The notes under the pieces were generated by a model. That model saw only the letters and a program-made list of their open reading frames with translations, was not told where the DNA came from and searched no databases. Shown in pieces: positions 1-11,432 of a DNA stretch of 25,539 bases. The stretch comes from Pinguiococcus pyrenoidosus. Taxonomy: Eukaryota > Sar > Pinguiophyceae > Pinguiochrysidales > Pinguiochrysidaceae. Both the position numbers and the translations under genes were made by a program. Location of the stretch: NCBI GenBank assembly GCA_019677205.1, contig JAAMXY010004179.1:1-25539 (forward strand), written 5' to 3'. Position 1 is the first letter of the stretch. The number at the start of each line of letters is the position of its first letter.

Positions 1-3000
1 ATCCTGTTGAACGACCCCACGAGCTTGTTGCGCTCTGACACGTCTGTCGATTGCTTGAATCTTGCGTCCATGCGCCTGCCCACCTCGAGAAGGCAGCAGA
101 CTGCAAGCATTGCGACATCTGCACTTGGCGCGTCTTCGCTTCTTTCTGTCGCTACGCCAAGGCAGGTGAGACACGGGCGGACGATGGCCGTCAGCGGCTT
201 CGGCAGAGCTGCCGGCTTTCCCGGAGGTGCTCCTGTCAACGCCAAAGCCAAGTGTGTCTGCAGAATGATTGTCCGCAGCCGCAGCAGCGCCGAAGAGTCA
301 CCAATCCTCTGCACGTCCTTGCCAGGTGCCCTCCCAAAAAGCATCGACAGTGCGGCCTCACCGCCTCCTTGTTCTCCATTTTGCTCCCCCGAATGAATCC
401 ATTCAAGTCCGGTCGATGTCCAAAGCGCTCTCAAAGCAGGCCACGGTACGCCCGACTCTGCCTGAAGGGATGCGACACTGTTCACGGTAGGCCGTATCGC
501 CAACGAAGCGATCCAGGAGGTGAAAAGAGCGCGGTGTCGGAAAAGCCGGTAGTCAGGCTGGAGCCCAGAACTTTCCTCCAAGCCTCTGCCAGACGCCAAT
601 TCGTGCAGTGGATTTACGAAGAGTCGGCGAATCTTCTCACCGTACGCATCGTTTGCTGCCGTTGCGTTGGCAACGACCGAGCCCAGGCAGACAAAGGTGT
701 CCACTTTGCAACTGTCCAGGAGACGCACGTTTGCCCTCAAAACCTTGAGCATCGTCAGCAACGACGATCTTCGACTCGGCAGAGCAGAGGCCGCTGCCTT
801 CTTGTGCCTTTTCTCCCCGTTTCGCACCTCATTATCGACATCCTCGTCTTCGTGCGGCAAGGGATTCGGAGGCGTGTCTCTTTGGCGCTTTTCCGTGTTC
901 ACTGAAGGTGATGACTGGTCGTTTCTGCCGTGCACGGCTGCCTCTTGTTTCACGACAGCCTCGCCTTGGTCTCTCGTCTCACACACGGATTCGTCAGTGC
1001 TGCTTTCATCTTCCTCTTTCCTCACTCTCTTGCGAAAGGCTGCCAGGGCTGCCAGTCCGGCCGAGTCCCCACGATTCCGTTTCCTCCTTTCGCGCCTCGT
1101 ACCCGATGCTTCCGCGGATGCCTTCGTGTCTCCCATTCCTTCTCCCCGAGCTTGACTGACCGGCGCATTGCCCTCGGCCTCGCTCTTTACTTTCACTTTC
1201 GTTTCCACGGCTGCGGGACCTTCTCCACTCAACGTCAGATCGGAGAGGGAGCCCAGAACCGTTCGTCGAGCGTCCTTGTCAGCTTTACACTGCTCCTGGA
1301 GAACTCTCGCTGCAGCAAATTGGATGGCAGGCGCCAACGATTCGTCTCGCGCGGAAAGGCAGACAAGCGCCATCAAGCTTTGCAGCAGAAGTTCCCTCCA
1401 TCCCGATGAAAGGCATAAGCCTCCATCCTTGTCTTGCGAGCCGGATGCCAAAACCTCTTCAAGGAGCTCCAAGGGCACGAGGATTCCCGTCGACCTTGTG
1501 CCCACGCTCAAAGGTGTTCTACCCCATGCCATCTCAGAATATTCCGACTGCTCTTCCTGTCGTTGGAGCTTCGTCCGCCCCAGCCGTGACGTCCGTTCTT
1601 GACATGCTGCGTACGTGTTGTAGACGAGAAACTTGCTGGCGATCCTCAGCAGCTCCAGTCTCTGGTGCAGGGATGGCGTATTACCGACAGAGGATGCCAT
1701 GCGGTCCTGCTGAAGCAGAGCTTTGCTCAACAGGAGAAGGCAATTGACTTGGGCTGCCAACTCTAAGTCAACATCTATCGTTGCGCCCCCTTCTGCAGAG
1801 GCGAGCACCCGTTCAGCGTTGGCCTTCAGAAGGTGAAGGGCCGTCGCCAGGAGCGAAGCCGAGTCAATAGCAAATCCGCCAACAGCAGCTCCCGAAGGCG
1901 GCTGGAGCAAGGCCATACTAAGATCGCAACTGAGGAGGACGACGTCGGTGTTGCCACTCTCCGTGCCACTTGCACAAAGCCGGCCCAAGTCCTGGCCACG
2001 CGGTTGTAGAGCCGGGCCAAGGCTGGGTTCCAGCAGCATGAATCGGATCGCCATGAGAGCCCCAAGCCTAAGGAACCAGCTGTGCTGCGTCCTAGCCACG
2101 CAAAACACGGTGGAGACAGCGCTCTCCAGCGCCGGCCTGCTTTCCTCGAAACAAGCGAGAATCGAGAGCGTGACAGCTACTAGTTGCGCGCAGGTAAACG
2201 ACACCGGAAGGACGGCCGGATTACACGCCAGATCCGCAAAGACCTCCAGATGCATCAGAAGCTGAGTTCGTTTGAGAAGTTCACGGGCTAGCACGGCCGC
2301 AGAGGACCGCATTCTCTCCGATGGTGGATTGCCTGTGATCTCTCTCAAGCGGATCATGATCGCCTGCAGCGCTGCCAGTGCTCCGTGGCGGATCTCCCAC
2401 TTTGGGTGGAACATGAGGTAGAGAAGCGTAGGCAAAACGACATGCTCCTGGTCAGCGCTCTGGAGGTGTAAGCTGCCGCTCAATCCAGATCTCTCCGCGC
2501 CTCGAATCTCTCTCCGCTGATTTAGTCTCTCTTTCGCAGCTTGCCCGTGCTCCCCAAGGCCTGCTCTTGGGCTGCCCTCAAGCTCATCGCTCGACCTCGA
2601 TGGAAGAGGTGCTAGGCGAGCTCGCAGCCTAAAGTGCTCAGCAATTTGCCTTCTCACGCCATCAAATATCGGAGTCCGGGGGCCGAGAAACTCTTCGAAG
2701 GCTCTTCCGTCGTGATCTGCCAGTCGGAAGGGACGGCCATTGGCCAGCAACTGCTCCGAGTCCAAGTGACTAGCGTCGCCATCGCTCTCTGCATCCATCG
2801 CATGAATTTCAGAGAAGAGTGCAGCGCTCGGCTCAAACAACAGCACTCCACCGAGTGCTTCTGCGGCCGCCAAGCGCCCATGCCACGACGCGCAGAACAG
2901 AACCTGATTATAAATCGACACAGTATACGCCCACTTGAGCTCCTGCAGCGATTTGTAGCGCTGCACATCCTCATCCGGCTCGTTCTCGTGTACACTGCGC

Positions 3001-3149
3001 AGCTGCGCGTGAATTCTGCCGATGCAGCCAGCATTACACGAGACGAACAGACCAAGATCTAAACATGCGAGGGATGATACGTACTTGTTGATAGCTTGCC
3101 TCCGGAACTTTGCGTCACATAGCAGCACCACGACATCAGATGGCCTCAT
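1..3149 (-). CDS. MOT1/BTAF1-like TBP-associated Snf2-family factor, N-terminal HEAT-repeat part (runs off left edge)
   Basis: The minus strand is open without a stop from the ATG at 3149-3147 to the window edge, about 1,049 codons with no intron needed; the nearest upstream in-frame stop is at 3215-3213. Mot1/BTAF1 uses a HEAT-repeat N-terminus to grip TATA-binding protein and a C-terminal Snf2 ATPase to strip it from DNA. The ATPase part would lie beyond the left edge. The visible clues are an N-terminal VVVLL repeat start, WHGRLAAAEALGGVL (about residue 100), FHPKWEIRHGALAAL (about residues 245-260; Mot1 proteins carry WEVRHG here) and LPKPLTAIVRPCL (about residues 980-995; compare LPxKLNPIIRPLM in BTAF1). 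A long charged Lys/Glu/Ser linker near 850-1100 on the DNA replaces part of the HEAT array. Divergence is high. Another large HEAT protein is possible, but three Mot1-like motifs in the right order favour this call. Confidence 0.68.
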   Translation of the reverse strand, partial: MRPSDVVVLLCDAKFRRQAINKYVSSLACLDLGLFVSCNAGCIGRIHAQLRSVHENEPDEDVQRYKSLQELKWAYTVSIYNQVLFCASWHGRLAAAEALGGVLLFEPSAALFSEIHAMDAESDGDASHLDSEQLLANGRPFRLADHDGRAFEEFLGPRTPIFDGVRRQIAEHFRLRARLAPLPSRSSDELEGSPRAGLGEHGQAAKERLNQRREIRGAERSGLSGSLHLQSADQEHVVLPTLLYLMFHPKWEIRHGALAALQAIMIRLREITGNPPSERMRSSAAVLARELLKRTQLLMHLEVFADLACNPAVLPVSFTCAQLVAVTLSILACFEESRPALESAVSTVFCVARTQHSWFLRLGALMAIRFMLLEPSLGPALQPRGQDLGRLCASGTESGNTDVVLLSCDLSMALLQPPSGAAVGGFAIDSASLLATALHLLKANAERVLASAEGGATIDVDLELAAQVNCLLLLSKALLQQDRMASSVGNTPSLHQRLELLRIASKFLVYNTYAACQERTSRLGRTKLQRQEEQSEYSEMAWGRTPLSVGTRSTGILVPLELLEEVLASGSQDKDGGLCLSSGWRELLLQSLMALVCLSARDESLAPAIQFAAARVLQEQCKADKDARRTVLGSLSDLTLSGEGPAAVETKVKVKSEAEGNAPVSQARGEGMGDTKASAEASGTRRERRKRNRGDSAGLAALAAFRKRVRKEEDESSTDESVCETRDQGEAVVKQEAAVHGRNDQSSPSVNTEKRQRDTPPNPLPHEDEDVDNEVRNGEKRHKKAAASALPSRRSSLLTMLKVLRANVRLLDSCKVDTFVCLGSVVANATAANDAYGEKIRRLFVNPLHELASGRGLEESSGLQPDYRLFRHRALFTSWIASLAIRPTVNSVASLQAESGVPWPALRALWTSTGLEWIHSGEQNGEQGGGEAALSMLFGRAPGKDVQRIGDSSALLRLRTIILQTHLALALTGAPPGKPAALPKPLTAIVRPCLTCLGVATERSEDAPSADVAMLAVCCLLEVGRRMDARFKQSTDVSERNKLVGSFNR

Positions 3150-3210
3150 CCTGTGCGCCAATATCGCCAAGAGGCGTCGAAAGCCGCTCTGCGCTCTTTT
3201 CCCTTTTCCC

Positions 3211-3222
3211 TCTTATAAAGTT
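3211..3222 (-). promoter_or_regulatory. Possible TATA box of the MOT1-like gene
   Basis: On the minus strand the sequence CTTTATAAGAG lies about 65 bases upstream of the MOT1-like ATG, followed by a purine-rich leader. The position suits a TATA element for a short 5' leader. It is only a sequence match, and TATA-like words are also frequent in the AT-rich patch further upstream. Confidence 0.3.
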
Positions 3223-3289
3223 CCACCAATGCATGCGGGCGTGCGTGTCCTTGCGAATCGTATCGATAATCAGCAGCGATACCACCAAC

Positions 3290-3385
3290 AACCCCAAACA
3301 CTTTGAAAACCTAATTTAAAACTATAAAATGTATGATATTATATAGAATTTCGCAAGGATTAATTTCAAAATGAAATCCTATAGT
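3290..3385. promoter_or_regulatory. AT-rich island in the divergent promoter between the MOT1-like and small membrane protein genes
   Basis: This is a roughly 90-base stretch made mostly of A and T (for example CTATAAAATGTATGATATTATATAG) within GC-rich flanks. It sits between two genes that point away from each other. Similar islands occur at 11180-11245 and 22495-22605, also in divergent spacers. A promoter or nucleosome-free role is inferred, not shown. Confidence 0.35.
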
Positions 3386-3562
3386 TGATCGAGCATGACA
3401 GATGGACATCTCCGCTTCGGGTGTTTTCAACAGAGACCGACGCGCTCGAAAGTGCGCAATGCGCGCGCTGCGAGAGGGTCGGGCGCCGCCACGGAATTCG
3501 CGCTGGGCATGGGTGGTGCGTGGATCCTGAAGAGCGGCTGATTTTGGAGGATTTTGTCTCAG

Positions 3563-3859
3563 ATGGCTGTTGGAAAGGTCATGATGGCGAGCATTGCCAA
3601 GCTGTTGGTCAGCGTGTACAGCCAGCAAGGCAGCTACTTCGCCAACTGGACCGCTTTGCTTTACGTGAGTCTAGCGCTTGCTGTGGTGTGGCAGATCGTG
3701 GCGGCGCACTACAACCGGGAGGGTTGGACGCTGTTCATCTCCGCGCTTTTCTGCCTGTTCATGGTGCATGATACGCGGATGGTACGGCTGCTTCAAACGC
3801 CTCTCTCATCGGGTCTCCAGCTGACCGACGGACTTGCTACTTGTGCAAATGCACTGTAG
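3563..3859 (+). CDS. Small unknown membrane protein with two hydrophobic segments
   Basis: The ATG at 3563 opens a 98-codon frame ending at TAG 3857-3859. After a short start (MAVGKVMMASIAK) it has an aromatic stretch SYFANWTALLYVSLAL leading into hydrophobic segment one (LLYVSLALAVVWQIVAA), a short NREGW turn, and segment two (LFISALFCLFMV). I do not recognise the family. The start is uncertain: 3402-3515 is an open, Arg-rich frame from ATG 3402 that would join in phase if 3516-3562 (GTGCGT...TTTGTCTCAG, 47 nt) is an intron, adding 38 residues. The 3' end is also uncertain. GTACGG at 3782 could be a donor, and 3782-3820 (39 nt) can be removed without breaking the frame. Compositional contrast with the flanks and two clear hydrophobic runs support a real gene. 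Confidence 0.5.
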   Translation: MAVGKVMMASIAKLLVSVYSQQGSYFANWTALLYVSLALAVVWQIVAAHYNREGWTLFISALFCLFMVHDTRMVRLLQTPLSSGLQLTDGLATCANAL

Positions 3860-4678
3860 ATGCGCGAGCACTTTCACTGGTGACACAAGTGAGTTTAAGG
3901 CCGATGGGAGGCGCCGGTGGTGAAGCTGAGCGGACATGAAGACAACAAGGCAGTCGCCGTTTCTGACAACTGCGACACCGCGCCGACACTTCCTCAAAGT
4001 TTCTTGGGAAGTGCCAGTGACCGCTCCGGTCGTTCCTTGGCTCGATGCTCGGCGGCAGGCTCCGACCTTGCGTTGTAAGGGGGGAACTACAACAAGCTCG
4101 CGCGACTCATTAGACTGCCAAGGCGAAGCCACCTCTTGCGCAGACAAAGGCTCGTGCAACACCTGCGCTGCGTCCGCAGCGCCCCGCCCGGAGTCCGTGG
4201 CCGCTGCGGAGTCCCAGCACGGCCATCCGAAGTGGACAGGGACACATCTCCACGCTTGCACTCGCTTTCACACCCATCACCAACAGTCCTCTGCTCTTTG
4301 GCAGAGCCCGGAGCGTGTCACGCCATGCGCGAGTAATCTAGTAATCTGATTCGTCCAGCTTGCATCCTTCGCAGCGGAATTCGGGGCACGAAGCACTCTT
4401 GCTCGCAAAGGCTGACGTTTGCATGTCTTCTGGTTCTTAGGGTTCTTTGGGGCCGCCGGGCGGCAAACGGGAGGACTAGAGAGAGAGAGAGAGAGAGAGA
4501 TGCGAGCGGAGCAAAAATTGGCGAGTTTTGGGTGGCATGGAGGCCGTCATTTCGACGCGAGACAAGGGAGGCATAGAAGAGCGGTCTCTCGGCCGCGGAC
4601 GAGACGCACGCCTACCACCATCTTCGCAGGAAGGATTGGCGAGAACTAGAGATACATACAAGGGCTTATCCTCGATTC
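3860..4678. other. Convergent intergenic region, no supported gene
   Basis: This 819-base stretch lies between the 3' ends of the small membrane protein gene and the SUN-domain gene. Several overlapping open frames occur on both strands (for example 3936-4349 plus and 3806-4261 minus), but none shows hydrophobic, domain-like or biased composition. An AG microsatellite lies at 4478-4500. It probably holds 3' untranslated sequence; a further 3' exon of the small gene (open frame from 3911 to about 4078) cannot be excluded. Confidence 0.5.
4478..4500. repeat. (AG)n microsatellite
   Basis: This is an uninterrupted 23-base run of AG dinucleotides in the convergent spacer about 180 bases beyond the stop codon of the SUN-domain gene. 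Confidence 0.95.
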
Positions 4679-6885
4679 TCAAAGACCATCATGGTTGCTG
4701 TAGCACTGGCCATGGTCAAGCACCATGTCCCGAATCTCGCTCATCTCCTCTCGAAGCGTTTTCATTTCCTCGCCATGTTTGCGCGAGATCTCTGTCTGCA
4801 CATCCAACTTGCCGATGAGGTCCACGATCACCTCCTTGTAGCAGCCATGTGCCATCGCAAGATACTGCACGAAGGCAAAAACCGCGTGAGATACCGAGGC
4901 CACTGGATGCATGCATCCGCGCATATCCGCGTGCGGCCGGGGACCTCGATTACCTGGTCAAGAATAGAGTGGCCGAATTCCAGGCCCTTCACCATCTTCA
5001 TTAGCTTCTTGAAGATCGAGTCGAAGTCTGACGGCGGGACAGCGGCCTCGATGGCGTCCGTCCCTGGAAACGATGCAAGCTCTCGTCAATGGGCTGTGGG
5101 CAAGCGAAGCGGGTTGATTGCAGCGAAGGCCATACCTGACTTCTTCGAGGCCTCCGCAGCCTGAAGCCTGGTCATTGTGATGTTCCGAAACTTCCCCAAG
5201 TTCAGATTGCCGAGGCAGGACGCCAAGGAGACAGCTGCAGCTTCTCCCGCGCTGGGTTGCTCCTTGGCGATCACAGCCGCTCCATTCTCCTGCTTCGGCT
5301 GTGCATTCGGCTGTCCTTCTCCCTGCGGTGGCAAGGATGCGTCCTGCTTCGGAGCTGCGGCCGCCGCGTCGGCAATCGCGGCCTTGCTCTCGTCCTTGCT
5401 CTCTTTGGCAACGGATTGCGGCACCGGCAGCGTCGTGGTGTACGCCGGCGCATCAAACTTGGGCGTGGCTGCGGCCACCTGTGCCGTGTCGTTTCCGAAG
5501 GGCTCGGGCTCATCCTCCTCCTCTTCTGGGGAGGGCTCCGTCTCCTCGGACTCGTCGGCCTCCAAGCAGCTCTCCGCGGCGCCGGCGTGTGATTGGATCG
5601 CCCGTGTCCGCGGTCGCGAGGCTTCCCGATCAGCCCCGAGCCACAGACGGATCGCCGCGAGAGGACTTGTGATGAAGTCCAGCCGCTGTGACGAGTTCGC
5701 AGCAGCCTCGCGGATGGCGTCCTCGGTCCAGATCGGGTGCTGGTCGGCGGCATCCTCGGCCTCCGTGAAGGGCGTGATGAACTCTTCATAGTAGGGGGGC
5801 AGCCAGCTGAATCCCACCGACCGCGGACCCTCCGCATCTCCCCCGGCTACCAGATCCCGTGTCTGCTGAACATGCATTCTCTTCCTCCGCTTGCCCGCCT
5901 CCGGGTCGATCCCCTGCTGCGCCTTCTGGGATGCCTCCCCGCCATCATCTAGCGCACGTAGCCCCTCTTCGCAAAGGATTTGCGATGATTGCGATGAGCA
6001 CCGAGCGCATGGGTACGGAGAAGATCCGCACGGCCCATACCTGAACCCACGAGGTCGGCCGTCATATCCGCCACCTGCTGGTTCAGCTCTTCCGCCGTCA
6101 AGGAATCTGCAACAGACGAGTGAGGGAGAGGAAGGAAAAGCATCCGACGAGCACTTCGGAAGGGCGACTTCAGCGCACGTGCCCACCGAATCTCAGGGAA
6201 CCTACCATCCAGATCCGTCTTGAGGTTCTCCACCAACGTCTGTCCGAAGACGCGAATCTCGCTCAAGGTGCAGTAGTACTCGCTGCCGTGAAAGGAGAGG
6301 AACTCCAGCTTGACATATCTAGCCCACGTCCCGGCCGACACCTTAAAGCGCTGCTCTCCCCGCACTTGCTTCGCCTCAAAAATGGCCAGTTCCTTCCAGC
6401 CCTGCGGCCCCGGCGGAAACGTGGTGCTCCCGAGAAGCCGGATCTCGCGCATGGCTCCGCTGTACATCTCATAAGACGCCAAGGACACGCTCTCTAACAT
6501 GATGTCTTCGCTCAAGCCGATCTCCACCCACTTCTCCTCGGCGTCACAGGGGGCAATGGCGTATCTGCGGCCAAGACACGCGTCAACGCGCCGCATTTGA
6601 ACCAAGCTGTTGCGTCTTCGGCGCAGAAATTCGCCGGATGTCTCTGCTTTGTCTTCCGAATCCTTCTCCGATCTCCTCTCCTCGCAAAGATCTGGGATGC
6701 ACTTACCTATCTGGATTGGCATCTAGCAGATTGGAAGCGCCCTTAAGACCCGGGGACGCGCCCAAGGTGAGCGCTCCAGCATCCATCGCCGCATAGTTCA
6801 CTTGCGCGGCCGCAAGCGTCAGTATGTACAGCCCGCATAGCACCAGCAGCTCTCCCGAGCCTCGCGGACGCCCTCCAGAGGCCAT
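4679..6885 (-). CDS. SUN-domain protein of the SUCO/Slp1 (mid-SUN) type, six exons, 570 aa
   Basis: Exons: 6885-6707, 6564-6206, 6106-6041, 5948-5136, 5063-4954 and 4864-4679; introns are 142, 99, 92, 72 and 89 nt, all GT-AG, and every phase closes. Residues 10-28 are a hydrophobic signal sequence or anchor (LLVLCGLYILTLAAAQ). The SUN domain covers about 40-175: NLLDANPDRYAIAPCD across the first splice, then WVEIGLSEDI, ARYVKLEFLSFHGSEYYC and LSEIRVFGQTLVE, typical of SUCO/Slp1 rather than nuclear LINC SUN proteins. A poorly conserved Ala/Glu/Pro-rich middle follows. The C-terminus (about 475-570) is predicted coiled coil: IFKKLMKMVKGLEFGHSILDQ, then helices up to MSEIRDMVLDHG. Family members act in ER or nuclear-envelope membranes, helping fold or protect membrane proteins. 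Unlike SUCO and plant mid-SUN proteins, no C-terminal membrane helix is encoded before the stop at 4681-4679. Confidence 0.85.
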
Positions 6886-7013
6886 CCTTGGGCGTCTCGG
6901 TCGGCCTACAGCCGCATACTACAGCTTCTGAGAACTTGCCCGACGCGCGTCTCCACAAGGGACATCAGCTGATTTTTTTCGTGTGGTACCTTCCATAGAT
7001 GAGTAGGGACAAT

Positions 7014-7067
7014 GGGTACTCCAAGTTCCTTTGAAGTTTGTACTCATGGGAGTAGGACGAAGTACCC
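7014..7067. repeat. Nested inverted repeat in the divergent promoter
   Basis: GGGTACT (7014-7020) pairs with AGTACCC (7061-7067). Inside the loop TACTC (7041-7045) pairs with GAGTA (7050-7054) around ATGG. It could form a branched hairpin or be paired binding sites; function is unknown. Confidence 0.5.
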
Positions 7068-7075
7068 AGTTCCCG

Positions 7076-7160
7076 GACAGAGGTAGAGACAGAGAAGTAG
7101 GACAGAGGAGAAGAGAGACAGAGAAGTAGGGACAGAGGAGAGGAGAGGAGAGACAGAGAA
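7076..7160. repeat. Polypurine tract with imperfect ~27-base tandem repeat
   Basis: The plus strand is almost entirely A and G. The block AGACAGAGAAGTAGGACAG recurs about 27 bases later with one inserted G (AGACAGAGAAGTAGGGACAG), followed by GAGGAGAGGAG repeats. It lies 105-190 bases upstream of the PRP43-type start. Such strand-biased tracts can bind GAGA-type factors or form triplex DNA; here that is inference. Confidence 0.8.
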
Positions 7161-7243
7161 CGGCGATGTCTCCGTCTCCGTCTGTCTGTTCTCCCCTTGT
7201 CGCCGCTGTACCTTTGACTTCAGCGCCACATTTTGAGTCGTGA

Positions 7244-9533
<2,290 letters not shown>

Positions 9534-9680
9534 CAGGTGGCTTCGCGAAAAGCGGAAAGAAAGCAAAGAAGAAAAAGGATCGTCTTGGATCTTGGCTTCT
9601 CACTTCCCCGCTTGATATTCACTGCTTCTATTTCATGAAATCACGGCTTTCAACAAACTGGGCGTTTCACCGCCTGCTCT

Positions 9681-11111
9681 CTATGTCACATTCTCAATGT
9701 CCGGCACTGCCTTCAGCAGCGCATCCCAATCGTAGCTTTCCTGCAAGGCCTTGCCGTTGGCCATGTCGCAGTACAGCGTCATTGCTGTGTTATAATCAAC
9801 TTCCACGGAAAGCGGCTCCGCTGCGCTACTCGGATTGCGCACGCTGGCCCACTCGTTCACAAAGTTCCGTCCCAGTGCCTTTGGATGATCCGCGCAGCCA
9901 ACCCCCTTCGAAAGGAGAAGGCGTTCAGGCCACACGAGTAGCGACGGCGGCGTGAAGGAAACGACGGGGCTATGCGCTCACCTGTTGATCATGCTGCATG
10001 TTGGGATCGACCCATTCGTTCACCTTGGCCTCGTCTACCTGGTCTGGTTGGACATTCACTCCACAGGCGCGAAGCTCTCGAAGCATTCGTCGCAACTCCG
10101 CCGGCGCGTTGGATAGGATCCTTCTGTTGTCCACGACGACGATGCAGAAGCCCCTGCTATTCTGGATGGCGAGGCGATTGTACTGTATCCACAGGAGGAG
10201 GCCGCGACGCACGCCAAAGCCTTGGCGCTTGTTCAAGGACCGCGCGACCTCCAGAGGAGAACGCTTCGCGAGGATCACCGCCGGCTTCAGCTGCGGGAGC
10301 AGCATCTCTCAGCGATCTCTCCCCAAAGCTTCAACTCGGACTACGCCGTGGACGCACCTGGTCGCCGAAGAGATGAAACCACACAGGCGCGGTGATGCAC
10401 ATCCGGGGGTCCTTCAGCACGTATGGCTGCGTTTTCGGCTGGTGCAGCTTCCGCAGGAGGGAGCGGCCTTCCTTCCAAAGCGGCTGCGTCGCGCCATGCC
10501 AATCCACAAAGGTTGTCCCGGGATCCTCAAGCGCGGCGATGGTCTTCTGAGGATCGAAGCGGTACACGAACCGCGACCAGTCGACGCCTTGGTGCTTGAG
10601 GAAGTAGTCGTCCTGGTGCAGCAGATCCAGCCGCTCGTAGAACCCTTTCTTGTTGTCAAACATGTCGCCATTGCTGCCTAGAGCGCCAGTTTCCTCGTCA
10701 GGGTTCCTTGCCAACATCCTCCAGCAGCCAAATTCCCCACTTTTCTCTCACCAAGCAACTCATTCGGGTGGTCTGCCGTCCAAAAGCCGCAGCGGCCTAG
10801 CAAGCCGGTCAGGAGCGACGTTCCGCTGCGGTGCATCCCTACGACTTTCTTCAGCTGCTGCCCTTGTGCTGCAGTAGGAATGGCAACAGAGGCTCGAGCT
10901 CCCTACCCAGCACAACGACGCCCGGGGTACTGGGGGGAAACTCGCGAAAAGGCCGGCGGCGGATCTGGGGAGGGGCGTCGGGCGTGGCTTGGGGAGCTGC
11001 CAGGAAGTACAGCGTGACGCTCGAGCCGAGACATATGCCCACCACCAAGGTGAGGAGTGTCCGAATGGCGCTGGGGCGCTGTCGCCCTCGATGCGCCACT
11101 GAACGAGCCAT
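9681..11111 (-). CDS. Membrane-anchored sulfotransferase-like protein, five exons, 381 aa
   Basis: Exons: 11111-10907, 10838-10752, 10677-10358, 10290-9982 and 9905-9681; introns 68, 74, 67 and 76 nt. A basic N-terminus followed by one hydrophobic helix (residues about 17-39, LLTLVVGICLGSSVTLYFL) predicts a type II Golgi protein. The first two exons join to give VVVLGMHRSGTSLLTGLL (about 65-82), the 5'-phosphosulfate-binding loop of PAPS-dependent sulfotransferases. FVYRFDP, YVLKDPRMC and, after the next splice, RSPLEVARSLNKRQGFG (the 3'-phosphate-binding Arg/Ser region), then NRLAIQNSRGFCIVVVDNRR follow. The family transfers sulfate from PAPS to sugars, lipids or peptides; the substrate is not visible. 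Ambiguities: acceptor 10869 (38-nt intron) instead of 10839 and acceptor 10306 instead of 10291 also keep phase. I preferred those giving the standard motif and a pyrimidine-rich acceptor. Confidence 0.8.
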
Positions 11112-11432
11112 CGCCGCGCGGAATGTGAGTTAATTCGGCATTTTCTCCCTCAAAAAGCGCCAATACTATCCACATTCTGTTGATGTCTGATTAAGATATC
11201 ATATACGATAACATATAATTTAATAATTTTATTAACGAAATATACCCTGAATGCCAAGCTCAAATACTGCGGGAAACTGTTGTGCTACTGCAGGGACTGA
11301 GAAAGATTGTGACCTGCGAAAGTTAGAGTCTCCTTCCCCAGCTCTGCTACAGTGTACATAACCGCTGAAAACGGTTGGACGGCTTAATTCTCCAAGTCGT
11401 GCGTCGCCAGCGCCCTTCGGCGCCTCTCCAGC
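11112..11432. promoter_or_regulatory. Divergent spacer between sulfotransferase-like and CFAP92-like genes, with AT-rich island
   Basis: The two starts are 321 bases apart. The block at about 11180-11245 is nearly pure A/T (GATATCATATACGATAACATATAATTTAATAATTTTATTAACG) amid GC-rich DNA and lies about 190-250 bases before the CFAP92-like ATG. It resembles the islands at 3290-3385 and 22495-22605. Shared promoter function is inferred from position. Confidence 0.45.

Noticed and set aside
51-905. 284-codon open frame on the plus strand
   Set aside because: It lies opposite the long MOT1-like minus frame, has no motif, and its Arg/Cys/Gln-rich composition is that of an antisense shadow.
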